From Glycomyces niveus (GTDB lineage: Bacteria > Actinomycetota > Actinomycetes > Mycobacteriales > Micromonosporaceae), in assembly GCF_017592475.1 (NCBI RefSeq), contig NZ_JAGFNP010000009.1, positions 1 to 64,000 on the forward strand: a DNA stretch of 64,000 nucleotides. Direction: 5' to 3'. A program made the translations under genes and the position numbers. Below the pieces are notes generated by a model. It searched no databases. It saw only the letters and a list, made by a program, of their open reading frames with translations, and had not been told where the DNA came from. Shown here in pieces: positions 8,265 through 15,871 of the stretch. How positions within the stretch are numbered: position 1 is the stretch's first letter; every line of letters begins with the position of its first letter.

Positions 8265-8420
8265 GCGCCGCGCTGCGACGAGGAGAAGCGCCCTGGCCGA
8301 AACCGAAGGGGTCGAGCACTTCGTCTTGGAGACGGCCGACGTGCCGGGCGCTATATCCTCGCGGCAGAGTCGGACTTCGCCGGAACGACCAGGCTGTGCC
8401 CGCCGCGGCGGGAGTTGAAG

Positions 8421-8449
8421 AAGGCCCCTGCCGGTCCGGCAGGGGCCTT
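8421..8449 (+). terminator. Terminator of the Rrf2-NIPSNAP operon
   Basis: AAGGCCCCTGCC pairs perfectly with GGCAGGGGCCTT (12-bp stem, 5-base loop), 157 bases after the NIPSNAP stop. It would also serve the opposite strand. Confidence 0.75.
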
Positions 8450-8469
8450 CGCCAGGGCGCGAAAGCGGC

Positions 8470-8499
8470 AAGGGCGGGGGAGGTCGATCCCCCGCCCTT
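8470..8499 (-). terminator. Terminator of the leftward SHOCT-type membrane gene
   Basis: AAGGGCGGGGG and CCCCCGCCCTT form an 11-bp stem with an 8-base loop. It lies 14 bases beyond the TAG at 8513-8515, where the membrane protein reading frame would be expected to end. Confidence 0.75.
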
Positions 8500-8512
8500 C
8501 CATTGATGAGCG

Positions 8513-8892
8513 CTACAACCCTGCGAGGGGGTCGATCCCTCCAGCAGCCGCGCCTTCTCGGCCTGGAACTCGTCGTCGGTGAGCTTGCCGCGGTCGTGCA
8601 GTTCGGCGAGCACCTGCAGCTGTGCGGCGGTGTTGTCCGGCGCGTACTTTGCGACGAACGCTCGACTGCTCGCATCGATCGCCTCCCGCTCGGCCGTGGT
8701 CGCGCCGGCCGGCCGGGCAATCAGGTAGATCAGGGTGCCGAAGAAGGGCAAGAGGATCACGATCACGACCCAGAGGGCCTTGAGCCAGCCTTTGAGGTCG
8801 TCCCTGCGGAAGATGTCGAACAGCGGGAACGTCCACATCATCACCAGCGGCAGCCAGATCAGCAGCAGCCAGAAGACATCCCAGAACGACAT
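8513..8892 (-). CDS. PLDc_N/SHOCT-type short membrane protein with a disturbed 3' end
   Basis: The protein starts MSFWDVFWLLLIWLPLVMMW, with two membrane segments (about 5-27 and 37-59: WLKALWVVIVILLPFFGTLIY). A linker and a SHOCT motif follow near residues 90-120 (QLQVLAELHDRGKLTDDEFQ, then EKARLLEG). The phospholipase-D N-terminal-like membrane part plus SHOCT is common in actinobacterial membrane or stress proteins of unknown role. After LLEG the open frame does not stop: it runs through two terminator hairpins into the NIPSNAP gene, to 8005. In the next frame the sequence reads GIDPLAGL and stops at 8513-8515, just before the hairpin. The simplest reading is a one-base loss in GGAGGG(G)ATC; coordinates given here use that shifted end. 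Confidence 0.65.
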
Positions 8893-9023
8893 GACGTCCC
8901 CCTCTCACCAGGCCCGGAATCGTCCTGTCCCGACGATCAACCACTATCGCAAAACATGGAAGCACTTTTCGCGAAATCGTGTACCCAGGCCCGCCGCAGC
9001 GCCCGATCGAGTACGGTCCCCGC

Positions 9024-9995
9024 TCATTCGCTGATGCGTTCGCCCACAGTGTGCACCACGGTCACCTGCGGGTCGGTGGGCAGGAGGTCGTCGACCGAGA
9101 GCTGCAGGTCGGTGATGTCCGGCAGCTCCGCAGGGCTGCGCACTTCGACCACCACGCCGTGGCCCTGCCAGGTGACGCTGCTGACTTCGGCCTCGGGCGT
9201 GCCGCTGACCCAGTCCTCGGCCAGTGAACGCACTTGCCGGGCCCAGACCGAGGTGACCGAGTTCAGCGTCATCGGGATGCCGACCGCCAGGAGCACCACC
9301 GCGAGCGCCGCATAGGCGCGCCCGCGCCACCGTGCGTTCGAGGCCGCGGCGGATTCGCGCGCGTACCCGGCCGCCATGAGCACCACTACGGCAGCGATGA
9401 TGAGCACCACCATATTGGACGCGAACAGGACCAGTGCCCCGAGTGCCAGACTCGGCTCGCCCGAGCCCAGACATACGCCCACGACGCCGAGCGGGGGCAC
9501 CAGTGAGATGGCGATGGCCACGCCGGGAAGCACGTCGCCGACGTCGCGGCGGGTGAACGCGATCGCGCCCACGAAACCCGTGGCGACCGCTGCCGCGAGA
9601 TCGGTGAGCTTCGGGGAGACCCGACCGGTCACCTGGGAGTTGGCGAGCACGTCAGTGGGATTGGGCAGGATCAGCGCGAAGAGGACGCCGGTCGTGACCA
9701 CGACGGCGACGCTCACCGCCACGTAGAGCATGGAACGTCCGACCAGCGCCAGACTGCCGGTGACGATCCCCAGGCCCACCGCAAGGATCGGCGTCGACAG
9801 CGGTGCGACGATCATCGCGCCGATCACGGTCGCCGTTGAGTCCCCGATCACCCCGGCCGTCGCGATCAGCCCGGACAGCGCCAGCATCGTCCAGTACGCG
9901 GACCGTTTGGCGGCCCGGTCGCCCTGGTCGAGGTCAAGCCGTGCCGCCAGCTCCGGAAGCGTCCGTCGCTGGCTCGAGGGAATCACTACGCCCAT
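9024..9995 (-). CDS. DUF389 polytopic membrane protein
   Basis: 323 residues. About six membrane segments carry the DUF389 signature: YWTMLALSGLIATAGVIGDS, TVIGAMIVAPLSTPILAVGL, LVPPLGVVGVCLG, SNMVVLIIAAVVVLMAAGY. A soluble C-terminal domain of about 90 residues follows. DUF389 proteins are membrane proteins of unknown function. The start at 9995 is chosen because GGAGG lies 6 bases upstream; in-frame ATGs at 10013 and 10118 would only add a hydrophilic leader. It is monocistronic and diverges from the next gene across about 245 bases. Confidence 0.85.
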   Translation of the reverse strand: MGVVIPSSQRRTLPELAARLDLDQGDRAAKRSAYWTMLALSGLIATAGVIGDSTATVIGAMIVAPLSTPILAVGLGIVTGSLALVGRSMLYVAVSVAVVVTTGVLFALILPNPTDVLANSQVTGRVSPKLTDLAAAVATGFVGAIAFTRRDVGDVLPGVAIAISLVPPLGVVGVCLGSGEPSLALGALVLFASNMVVLIIAAVVVLMAAGYARESAAASNARWRGRAYAALAVVLLAVGIPMTLNSVTSVWARQVRSLAEDWVSGTPEAEVSSVTWQGHGVVVEVRSPAELPDITDLQLSVDDLLPTDPQVTVVHTVGERISE

Positions 9996-10240
9996 TATCG
10001 CCTCCGAATCCATTATGGGCGTATTCGGTGGAGTGGGACTGCTTTCGCGTGCGGACGCCGCATGGCACCGCCGCCGGCGTCGCACCGGCATCGATCGTTG
10101 CTCTGACTGCTGCGCCATGGCAGCGCTGGGCGATTCGAGCTGCGGCGCCTATGGAGAAAATGAGAAACCCGCAGTTCAGCATCCCGTAGCTCGTACGATC
10201 TGGGTGCCCGGCGGTGCCGCCGGGGCAGGGGGAGCGGGAA

Positions 10241-11782
10241 ATGAGCGACGCCGCATTGAACCGGGACGAGCGCGCCGAACTGGAGCGGCTGCGCGCGCAG
10301 GCCCAGGGCCGGGGCCGCCGCGGGCTCCGCTGGACCGGGTCGGTCGTCCTGCTCGTGCTGGCCGCCGTGGTCCTCGTGCTCGCGACGGTGACCGTGTTCG
10401 CGCGCAACGAGGTCCTGAACACCGACCGGTTCGTTGAGACGATGGAACCGCTGTACCACGACGACGAGGTCCGGGCCGCCATCGCGGCCAGGGTCTCGAA
10501 CGCGGTCGACGAGGCCCTCGACGTGGACGCCCTCGTGGCCGAGGCCATCGACGCCGTCCAGACCAGGGGCGGCCCGGAAGTGCTCGACCGACTCGCGGTT
10601 CCGCTCGCCTCCGGGATCGACTCGTTCATCGACAAGCAGGTCACCGCCGTCGTCCACTCCGACCAGTTCACGGAGCTGTGGAGCCAGGCCACCCGCGGCG
10701 CGCACACTGCGCTCGTCAGCCTGCTGCGCGGCGAGAGCGGCAGCGGCGCGCTCGAGCTGCAAGGCGAGGACCTCGTCCTCGACCTCGGGCCGGTCCTGGA
10801 GCAGGTGAAGCAGCGCATGGTCGACGCCGGATTCGCGCTGGCCGAGCGCATTCCTGCGATGTCTGTGACCTTCACGATCGCCTCCTCTGAAGCCCTGCCG
10901 CAGCTGCGGACCGCCGCGGCCCTGCTGGACGCCGCCGCCTGGATCCTCCCGATCGCCGGACTCGCGCTCCTGGCCGCCGGGGTCGCCCTCGCGCCGGACC
11001 GCCGCCGCGGCCTGCTCATCGGCGCGCTCGCCGTCGCCGTCGGGATGCTGCTGCTCTCGCTGGGCCTGGAGATCGGCCGCAGCGCGTACCTCGCCGGGCT
11101 CGGCGACGCGGTACAGTCGCCCGCGGCCGCCGGGAACGTCTACGACGCTGTCACCCGCTTCCTCGGCGACGCGGCGCAGACCGTCACGGTGCTCGCGCTG
11201 ATCGTCGCCCTCGCCTGCTGGCTCCTCGGACCGGGCACCGCCGCCCGCGCCTCGCGCCGCCTCGGCGCGACCGGCCGGGACGCCGCCGCTCGGGGCCTCG
11301 CCGGCGCCGGGGTCACCTTCGGCGCTGCGGGCGCCTTCGTCCACCGCTACCGTCGCGGCATCGAAGTGGCCCTGGTCGCCGCCGGTCTCCTCTGGATCGT
11401 GCTGTGGCGCTACCCGGGCGTCTCCGGCGTCCTCACTGTCGCATTGGTCGTCGCCGTGCTGATCCTCGTGGTCGAACTGATCGGCCGCGCCGCTTTCAAA
11501 GCCGCGCAGAGCAGGGCGAGAGCGGTCTTATTCGCGGCGGACGCCGTTGGCGAGCAAGGACAACGAGCCGGCGGCGGCACTGGGGCCGAGCGCCTCTACA
11601 AGCGCTTCACCGGCCCCGGCCGCGACCAGATGCCAGCTCCTTCGATCGGGGGTTGCACAGGCCTGGGGGAGGCCACCTCGAGCGGGGTCAGGGGCTGCGT
11701 AACCCGGCGCGGGCCGTCCTCATCCATACCCGGACGCGTCTCCGCGACCTCGGCCACTGACCACCGAACGCCACCGTTTTGA
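10241..11782 (+). CDS. Polytopic membrane protein of unknown function
   Basis: 513 residues. A short Arg-rich cytoplasmic start is followed by a membrane helix (about 32-54), an extracellular helical domain of about 190 residues (VFARNEVLNTDRFVETMEPL, VRAAIAARVSNAVDEALD), then four or five more membrane helices between about 230 and 430. The N-terminal layout is shared by a widespread actinobacterial membrane family without known function. The last 80 residues are low-complexity, lack helices and run into a palindrome at the stop codon. They may result from loss of the ancestral stop, which I cannot prove. The ATG at 10241 follows GGGGGAG. Confidence 0.65.
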   Translation: MSDAALNRDERAELERLRAQAQGRGRRGLRWTGSVVLLVLAAVVLVLATVTVFARNEVLNTDRFVETMEPLYHDDEVRAAIAARVSNAVDEALDVDALVAEAIDAVQTRGGPEVLDRLAVPLASGIDSFIDKQVTAVVHSDQFTELWSQATRGAHTALVSLLRGESGSGALELQGEDLVLDLGPVLEQVKQRMVDAGFALAERIPAMSVTFTIASSEALPQLRTAAALLDAAAWILPIAGLALLAAGVALAPDRRRGLLIGALAVAVGMLLLSLGLEIGRSAYLAGLGDAVQSPAAAGNVYDAVTRFLGDAAQTVTVLALIVALACWLLGPGTAARASRRLGATGRDAAARGLAGAGVTFGAAGAFVHRYRRGIEVALVAAGLLWIVLWRYPGVSGVLTVALVVAVLILVVELIGRAAFKAAQSRARAVLFAADAVGEQGQRAGGGTGAERLYKRFTGPGRDQMPAPSIGGCTGLGEATSSGVRGCVTRRGPSSSIPGRVSATSATDHRTPPF

Positions 11783-11797
11783 AATATTTCAGTGGCG
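11769..11797. promoter_or_regulatory. Nested palindrome before the GH39 gene
   Basis: A perfect 12-bp palindrome TGAAATATTTCA (11780-11791) is flanked by CGCCAC and GTGGCG in inverted orientation (11769-11774, 11792-11797). It overlaps the stop of the preceding gene and lies 138 bases before the GH39 start. It could be a regulator site or a weak hairpin terminator; the AT-rich core makes a protein-binding site slightly more likely. Confidence 0.45.
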
Positions 11798-11886
11798 CCG
11801 TTTCGCGGTGCATCTGAGAAAACCCAGGAAAGGCCTATTGACCCAGGCGCCCCAAGATCGATAACCTGCTCTGAGTCCAAGAATCG

Positions 11887-11903
11887 TTCGAAACAGTTTC
11901 GAA
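11887..11903 (+). promoter_or_regulatory. BxlR/XlnR-like operator of the GH39 gene
   Basis: TTCGAAACAGTTTCGAA is a perfect 8-1-8 inverted repeat 26 bases before the GH39 start. From memory, Streptomyces xylosidase/xylanase repressors of the BxlR/XlnR kind bind CGAA-N-TTCG type repeats, so a sugar-responsive repressor is a reasonable inference. The half-site GTTTCGAA recurs upstream of GH74 (4492-4499). Confidence 0.65.
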
Positions 11904-11929
11904 TCGTGATGACTGAGTGAAGTGAGAGC

Positions 11930-13561
11930 ATGGCGAACCTCCCCCTATCCGTGATCAGCGTCGATGGGCAACCGGGCGAGGACGTGCCGCTGGTGCACGT
12001 GTGGAGCGAGTGCGCGGGGGCCGGGCGGGCGAATGAGGCGCTGCGGGCGGACTGGCAGCGGCAGTTCACTGAGGCCGTGGACGTCCTCGGGTTCAAGTAC
12101 GTGCGGTTCCACGGCCTGTTCCACGACGACATGTTCGTCTACCGGGAGAGCTACGGTGGCGGGTTCGGGCCGAACACGCCCTTGGAGGCGCCGGTCCACA
12201 CGTTCAGCTACGTGGACAAGGTCTTCGACTTCATCCTCGACAGCGGCACGCGGCCGTTCGTGGAGCTCGGGTTCATGCCGAGCGAGCTCGCGACGCAGAC
12301 CGGGACGGTGTTCTGGTGGGGCGCGCACTGCAGCCCGCCGAAGGACATGGCGCGGTGGGTCGAGCTGGTGACGACGACGGTGGAGCACTGGATCGGCCGG
12401 TACGGGCTCGACGAGGTGCGGCAGTGGCCGTTCGAGGTGTGGAACGAGCCGAACCTGGTGCCGCACTTCTGGACGGGGACCAGGACGGAGTACTTCGAGC
12501 TGTACAAGGCGACCGTGAAGGCGCTCAAGGGGATCGATGCCGGGCTTCGCGTCGGCGGGCCCTCGTCGAGCGTCTTCGTGCCCGACGACCGGTACAAGGG
12601 CGAGGTCGAGGACCGTTCGAAGGAGCACGCGACCGCCGCGGCGGCCGACGTCGACGCCCTCGACTGGCGTCCGGTGTGGATCGAGGAGTTCCTGACCTGG
12701 TGCGCGGAGCGGCAGGTCCCGGTCGACTTCGTCTCGACCCACACCTATCCGACCGACTACGCGTTCGACTCCAACGGCGTGGGCGTGCCGCTCTCGCGGT
12801 ACATCGACGCGACCCGCGACGACCTCACCCTCCTGCGCAAGCTCATCGCCGAAAGCGCGTACCCCGACGCGGAGGTCCACATCACCGAGTGGTCGACGTC
12901 CCCGTCCTCGCGGGACCGCATGCACGACACCGTGTTCGCGGCTGCATCGATCACCCGCTCATACCTCCAGTGCGCGGCGCTCGCCGAATCGATCTCCTAC
13001 TGGACGTTCACCGACGTCTTCGAGGAGGGCGGCGCTGGCCTCGGGCCGTTCCACGGCGGCTTCGGACTGGTGAACGAGCAGGGGATCCACAAGCCGACGT
13101 TCCACGCCTTCAGGATGCTGGGCCACCTCGGCGACCGACTGCTCGCTTCCATGCCGCACGGCGCCGTCACGCGCGACAGCCGCACCTCGGCGGTCTCGGC
13201 CGTGTTCTTCAACTACCCCGACGACATGGGCGGGAAGTCCATCGGCTCGTCCGACTCCTACGAGGCGACGCGCCACCTCCGCGAGCAGGGGCCGAACAGG
13301 AGGGTCCGGCACTCGATCGCCGGTCTGGAACCGGGGACCGCGTTCCTCGTCGAGGTGCTCGACTGGGAGCACGGGAACGTCGCCGAGGCCTGGTACCAGC
13401 TGGGGAGCCCGGTCAACCTGTCCCGGGAGGCGACCCGGCACCTGGGCGCGGTCGCGGACGCGCTGCTGCGGTACACCCTGACCGCCTCCGACACCGGCGT
13501 CCTCGAACTCGACCTCGACCTGCCGCCCTGGGCCGTCGCGTCCGTGCGGCAGTCGGACTGA
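11930..13561 (+). CDS. GH39 beta-xylosidase-like glycosidase
   Basis: 543 residues with no signal peptide, so cytoplasmic. It is a GH39-type TIM barrel: [17 protein letters not shown] near residue 55, acid/base E173 in the WNEPN motif, nucleophile E320 in HITEWS, then a short C-terminal beta domain. GH39 members mostly hydrolyse beta-xylosides or xylo-oligosaccharides with retention of configuration; some act on other sugars, so the substrate is inferred. A cytoplasmic enzyme implies imported oligosaccharides, but no transporter adjoins it. The perfect operator just upstream suggests repression in the absence of substrate. The start is ATG 11930 with a GTGAGAG ribosome-binding site. Confidence 0.88.
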   Translation: MANLPLSVISVDGQPGEDVPLVHVWSECAGAGRANEALRADWQRQFTEAVDVLGFKYVRFHGLFHDDMFVYRESYGGGFGPNTPLEAPVHTFSYVDKVFDFILDSGTRPFVELGFMPSELATQTGTVFWWGAHCSPPKDMARWVELVTTTVEHWIGRYGLDEVRQWPFEVWNEPNLVPHFWTGTRTEYFELYKATVKALKGIDAGLRVGGPSSSVFVPDDRYKGEVEDRSKEHATAAAADVDALDWRPVWIEEFLTWCAERQVPVDFVSTHTYPTDYAFDSNGVGVPLSRYIDATRDDLTLLRKLIAESAYPDAEVHITEWSTSPSSRDRMHDTVFAAASITRSYLQCAALAESISYWTFTDVFEEGGAGLGPFHGGFGLVNEQGIHKPTFHAFRMLGHLGDRLLASMPHGAVTRDSRTSAVSAVFFNYPDDMGGKSIGSSDSYEATRHLREQGPNRRVRHSIAGLEPGTAFLVEVLDWEHGNVAEAWYQLGSPVNLSREATRHLGAVADALLRYTLTASDTGVLELDLDLPPWAVASVRQSD

Positions 13562-13712
13562 CGACGGAGCGAGGCAAGATACCTGGACTGAGGCGCCGCC
13601 CTGCGGCCGCTGCGACAGCGGTCACAGGGACCATTCGCGGGGTGCGGGACCAATTCCGGTCCCGGGGGCGTTGTGCCCAGTAAGAGACCACCAGCACGAA
13701 GGAGCAACCGTC

Positions 13713-14264
13713 ATGACCAGCGGCATCACCGACACCGGCGCGATCACCAGGAACCCCGGCACCGAGACGGCCGTCCTCGCCGGCGGCTGCTTCTGGGGCA
13801 TGGAAGACCTCATCCGGCGCCAGCCGGGCGTGCTCGCGACCCGCGTCGGCTACACCGGCGGCACGAACGACCACGCGACCTACCGCGACCACCCCGGCCA
13901 CGCCGAGGCGGTCGAGATCGTCTTCGACCCGACACAGACCACCTATCGTGACGTGTTGGCCTTCTTCTTCCAGATCCACGACCCGACCACGCTGAACCGG
14001 CAGGGCAACGACCTCGGCACCAGTTACCGCTCGGCGATCTTCCCGCTCACCCCCGAGCAGGAGCAGGTCGCGCGCGACACGATCGCCGACGTCGACGCCT
14101 CGGGCCTGTGGCCGGGCAAGGCCGTCACCACGATCGAGCCGGCCGGTCCGTTCTGGGAGGCCGAGCCCGAGCACCAGGACTATCTGCTCAACTACCCGAA
14201 CGGCTACACCTGCCACTTCCCGCGCCCGGGCTGGGTCCTGCCGGCGCGTACCGCGACCGACTGA
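13713..14264 (+). CDS. msrA: Peptide-methionine (S)-S-oxide reductase MsrA
   Basis: 183 residues. MsrA reduces methionine-S-sulfoxide in proteins and free amino acid, repairing oxidative damage in the cytoplasm. The catalytic Cys lies in [10 protein letters not shown]. Other family landmarks are TRVGYTGG, the Y-H/N motifs (THE-like [14 protein letters not shown]), [26 protein letters not shown] and the C-terminal HQDYL. The start at 13713 follows AAGGAG; an upstream in-frame ATG at 13671 lacks one. It is monocistronic, with no msrB next to it. Confidence 0.95.
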   Translation: MTSGITDTGAITRNPGTETAVLAGGCFWGMEDLIRRQPGVLATRVGYTGGTNDHATYRDHPGHAEAVEIVFDPTQTTYRDVLAFFFQIHDPTTLNRQGNDLGTSYRSAIFPLTPEQEQVARDTIADVDASGLWPGKAVTTIEPAGPFWEAEPEHQDYLLNYPNGYTCHFPRPGWVLPARTATD

Positions 14265-14586
14265 CACTCCCGTCGAGGCCCGCGTCTACACAGGCGAAAT
14301 CGACGACTACCCCTTTGCGCGCGATGGCATGGACGGCGTCAGCGCCGCCGTCCCGAGATCCTCCAAGATGGCTTGGTGAGTGCTCACCGCTCAACTCGGG
14401 TCCGGTGGCCCGCGGCCGCGGCATGACCGATCGATGACGGAACCGTGGCGGCCGCTTCCATCCTTCAGCGCGGGCGCGCCCGCCGCGGGGACACGGCAGG
14501 TACCTTGGTGTACCGCCGCAGTCCACAGTCGCATCGGTCGCGCCCCAGCATGAAGCAAGGAACCACCCCCGACAAGCCTCCCTGGA
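14265..14586. other. 322-base intergenic stretch without recognisable gene
   Basis: I find no frame with a ribosome-binding site and plausible protein composition, no clear hairpin and no operator-like repeat. A short rightward frame around 14281-14382 looks coding-like for about 30 codons but has no start or family resemblance. Confidence 0.3.
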
Positions 14587-15696
14587 GTGGTCTTGGACGA
14601 CCCCGAACTCACCGAGCCCCGCGGGCGCCGCCCGGTCCTCGTCGCCGCCGTCGTGGTAGGCACCCTGACCATGTGCGCGACCTTCGCGGGCTCGGTGGTC
14701 AACCTGCTCACCGGCCCTGCCGCGCTGGCGATCGCCGCCGCCGGAGCGGTCTTGGCGGGCATGGCGTCGATCATCGCGACGATCGTCTCCGGGGCCGCAG
14801 GAGGGCAGCCGCCCCGGCGCGCGCCGGCGGCGTGGACCTGGCCCGACGTGGCCCGTCACCCGCTCGAAGCCGTCCGCAACATCCGTCTCCCGCTCGCCTG
14901 TGCTCTGGCGGTCGCCGCATCGATGACCGCTCCTGAGACGACCCTTTCGCCACTGCCCCTGACCGGCTTTGCGGCGGACCACGCCGCGAGGCTGCTGCCC
15001 GTCGTGGCGGGAGCATGGGCGCTGCTGGCCGCCATGGCCGCGCAAGGTTGGAACCTCACTTGGGACGATCGCGAACCGCGTCAGAAAGGCGCAGGACTTG
15101 ATGCGCTGGTCACCTACAGCGCCGCTGCCGGAGTCGGCTTCTGGATCGGGACGATCACCGAGGCATACCTCGGCCTGCTGACCGCCGCAGCGGTCACGTT
15201 CGTCCTCACCGCCGTAGCCGGGCGGATCGAGGACGACTTCTACGCCAAAGGACCCTTGCCGTTCGTCCTGTCAGCAGCGGCCGTGACCGCAGCCGCGTTC
15301 GCCGCATGGCACTCGGGCTTCGGCCCGTTCGGCACCGTCTTCGCGGGCATGATCGCGACCATGGCGGTGTCTTTCCCTGCCGCGATCCGGGGCAAGCACC
15401 CGAAATTCGAAGCCGGCATCCTCGAATTCGTGCCCCTCCTGGCATTCGGCCTTCTCGGCCTGAACGGCAGCCGTTGGTGGTTCGCGGTCGCCGTCCTCCT
15501 GTTCACCGCCGGCGTGGTCAACTCCGGCGGTGACTCCCGCGACGCCCCAGACTTCAAGCAGGGCGCCCGCTTTATCGCCGGTTGGTTCGGACCCCTCAAA
15601 CCGATCGCGATCCTCTACGTCGTCCTCACCACTTCGGCCTCGATCTACGCAGCCGTGGCCATGGCCTTTCCGCAACTGGGCTGGGAGCTTCCCTGA
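14587..15696 (+). CDS. Polytopic membrane protein of unknown function
   Basis: 369 residues with eight or nine predicted membrane helices spread over the whole length (for example VLVAAVVVGTLTMCATFAG, ALAIAAAGAVLAGMASIIAT, FAWHSGFGPFG-flanking helices, WWFAVAVLLFTAGVVNS, PIAILYVVLTTSASIYAAV). There is no recognised domain, substrate motif or signal peptide. GTG 14587 and TTG 14593 are both possible starts. No operon partner: the next gene is convergent. Confidence 0.6.
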   Translation: MVLDDPELTEPRGRRPVLVAAVVVGTLTMCATFAGSVVNLLTGPAALAIAAAGAVLAGMASIIATIVSGAAGGQPPRRAPAAWTWPDVARHPLEAVRNIRLPLACALAVAASMTAPETTLSPLPLTGFAADHAARLLPVVAGAWALLAAMAAQGWNLTWDDREPRQKGAGLDALVTYSAAAGVGFWIGTITEAYLGLLTAAAVTFVLTAVAGRIEDDFYAKGPLPFVLSAAAVTAAAFAAWHSGFGPFGTVFAGMIATMAVSFPAAIRGKHPKFEAGILEFVPLLAFGLLGLNGSRWWFAVAVLLFTAGVVNSGGDSRDAPDFKQGARFIAGWFGPLKPIAILYVVLTTSASIYAAVAMAFPQLGWELP

Positions 15697-15871
15697 GACG
15701 TCGGTGCGCGCCATCAACAGCGCCGGGAAGCAGCCTATGCCGCCACGTCGCCGCCCGCTACGGGGCCGCATTGCCGCGGAGTCGGCGCTCGAGCCGGATC
15801 GACGCGCTGCGGCGGTACCTGATGACGGCGATGCGAGCGCATACGGCGACAAGGACGCCTGCGCCGATGTT

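Noticed and set aside
8290..8420. Possible gene remnant between NIPSNAP and its terminator
   Set aside because: A few protein-like codons (GVEHFVLETADVPGA) but no start and no recognised family; not enough to call.
14281..14382. Short coding-like rightward stretch after msrA
   Set aside because: No start, no family resemblance, about 30 codons only; could be chance in GC-rich DNA.
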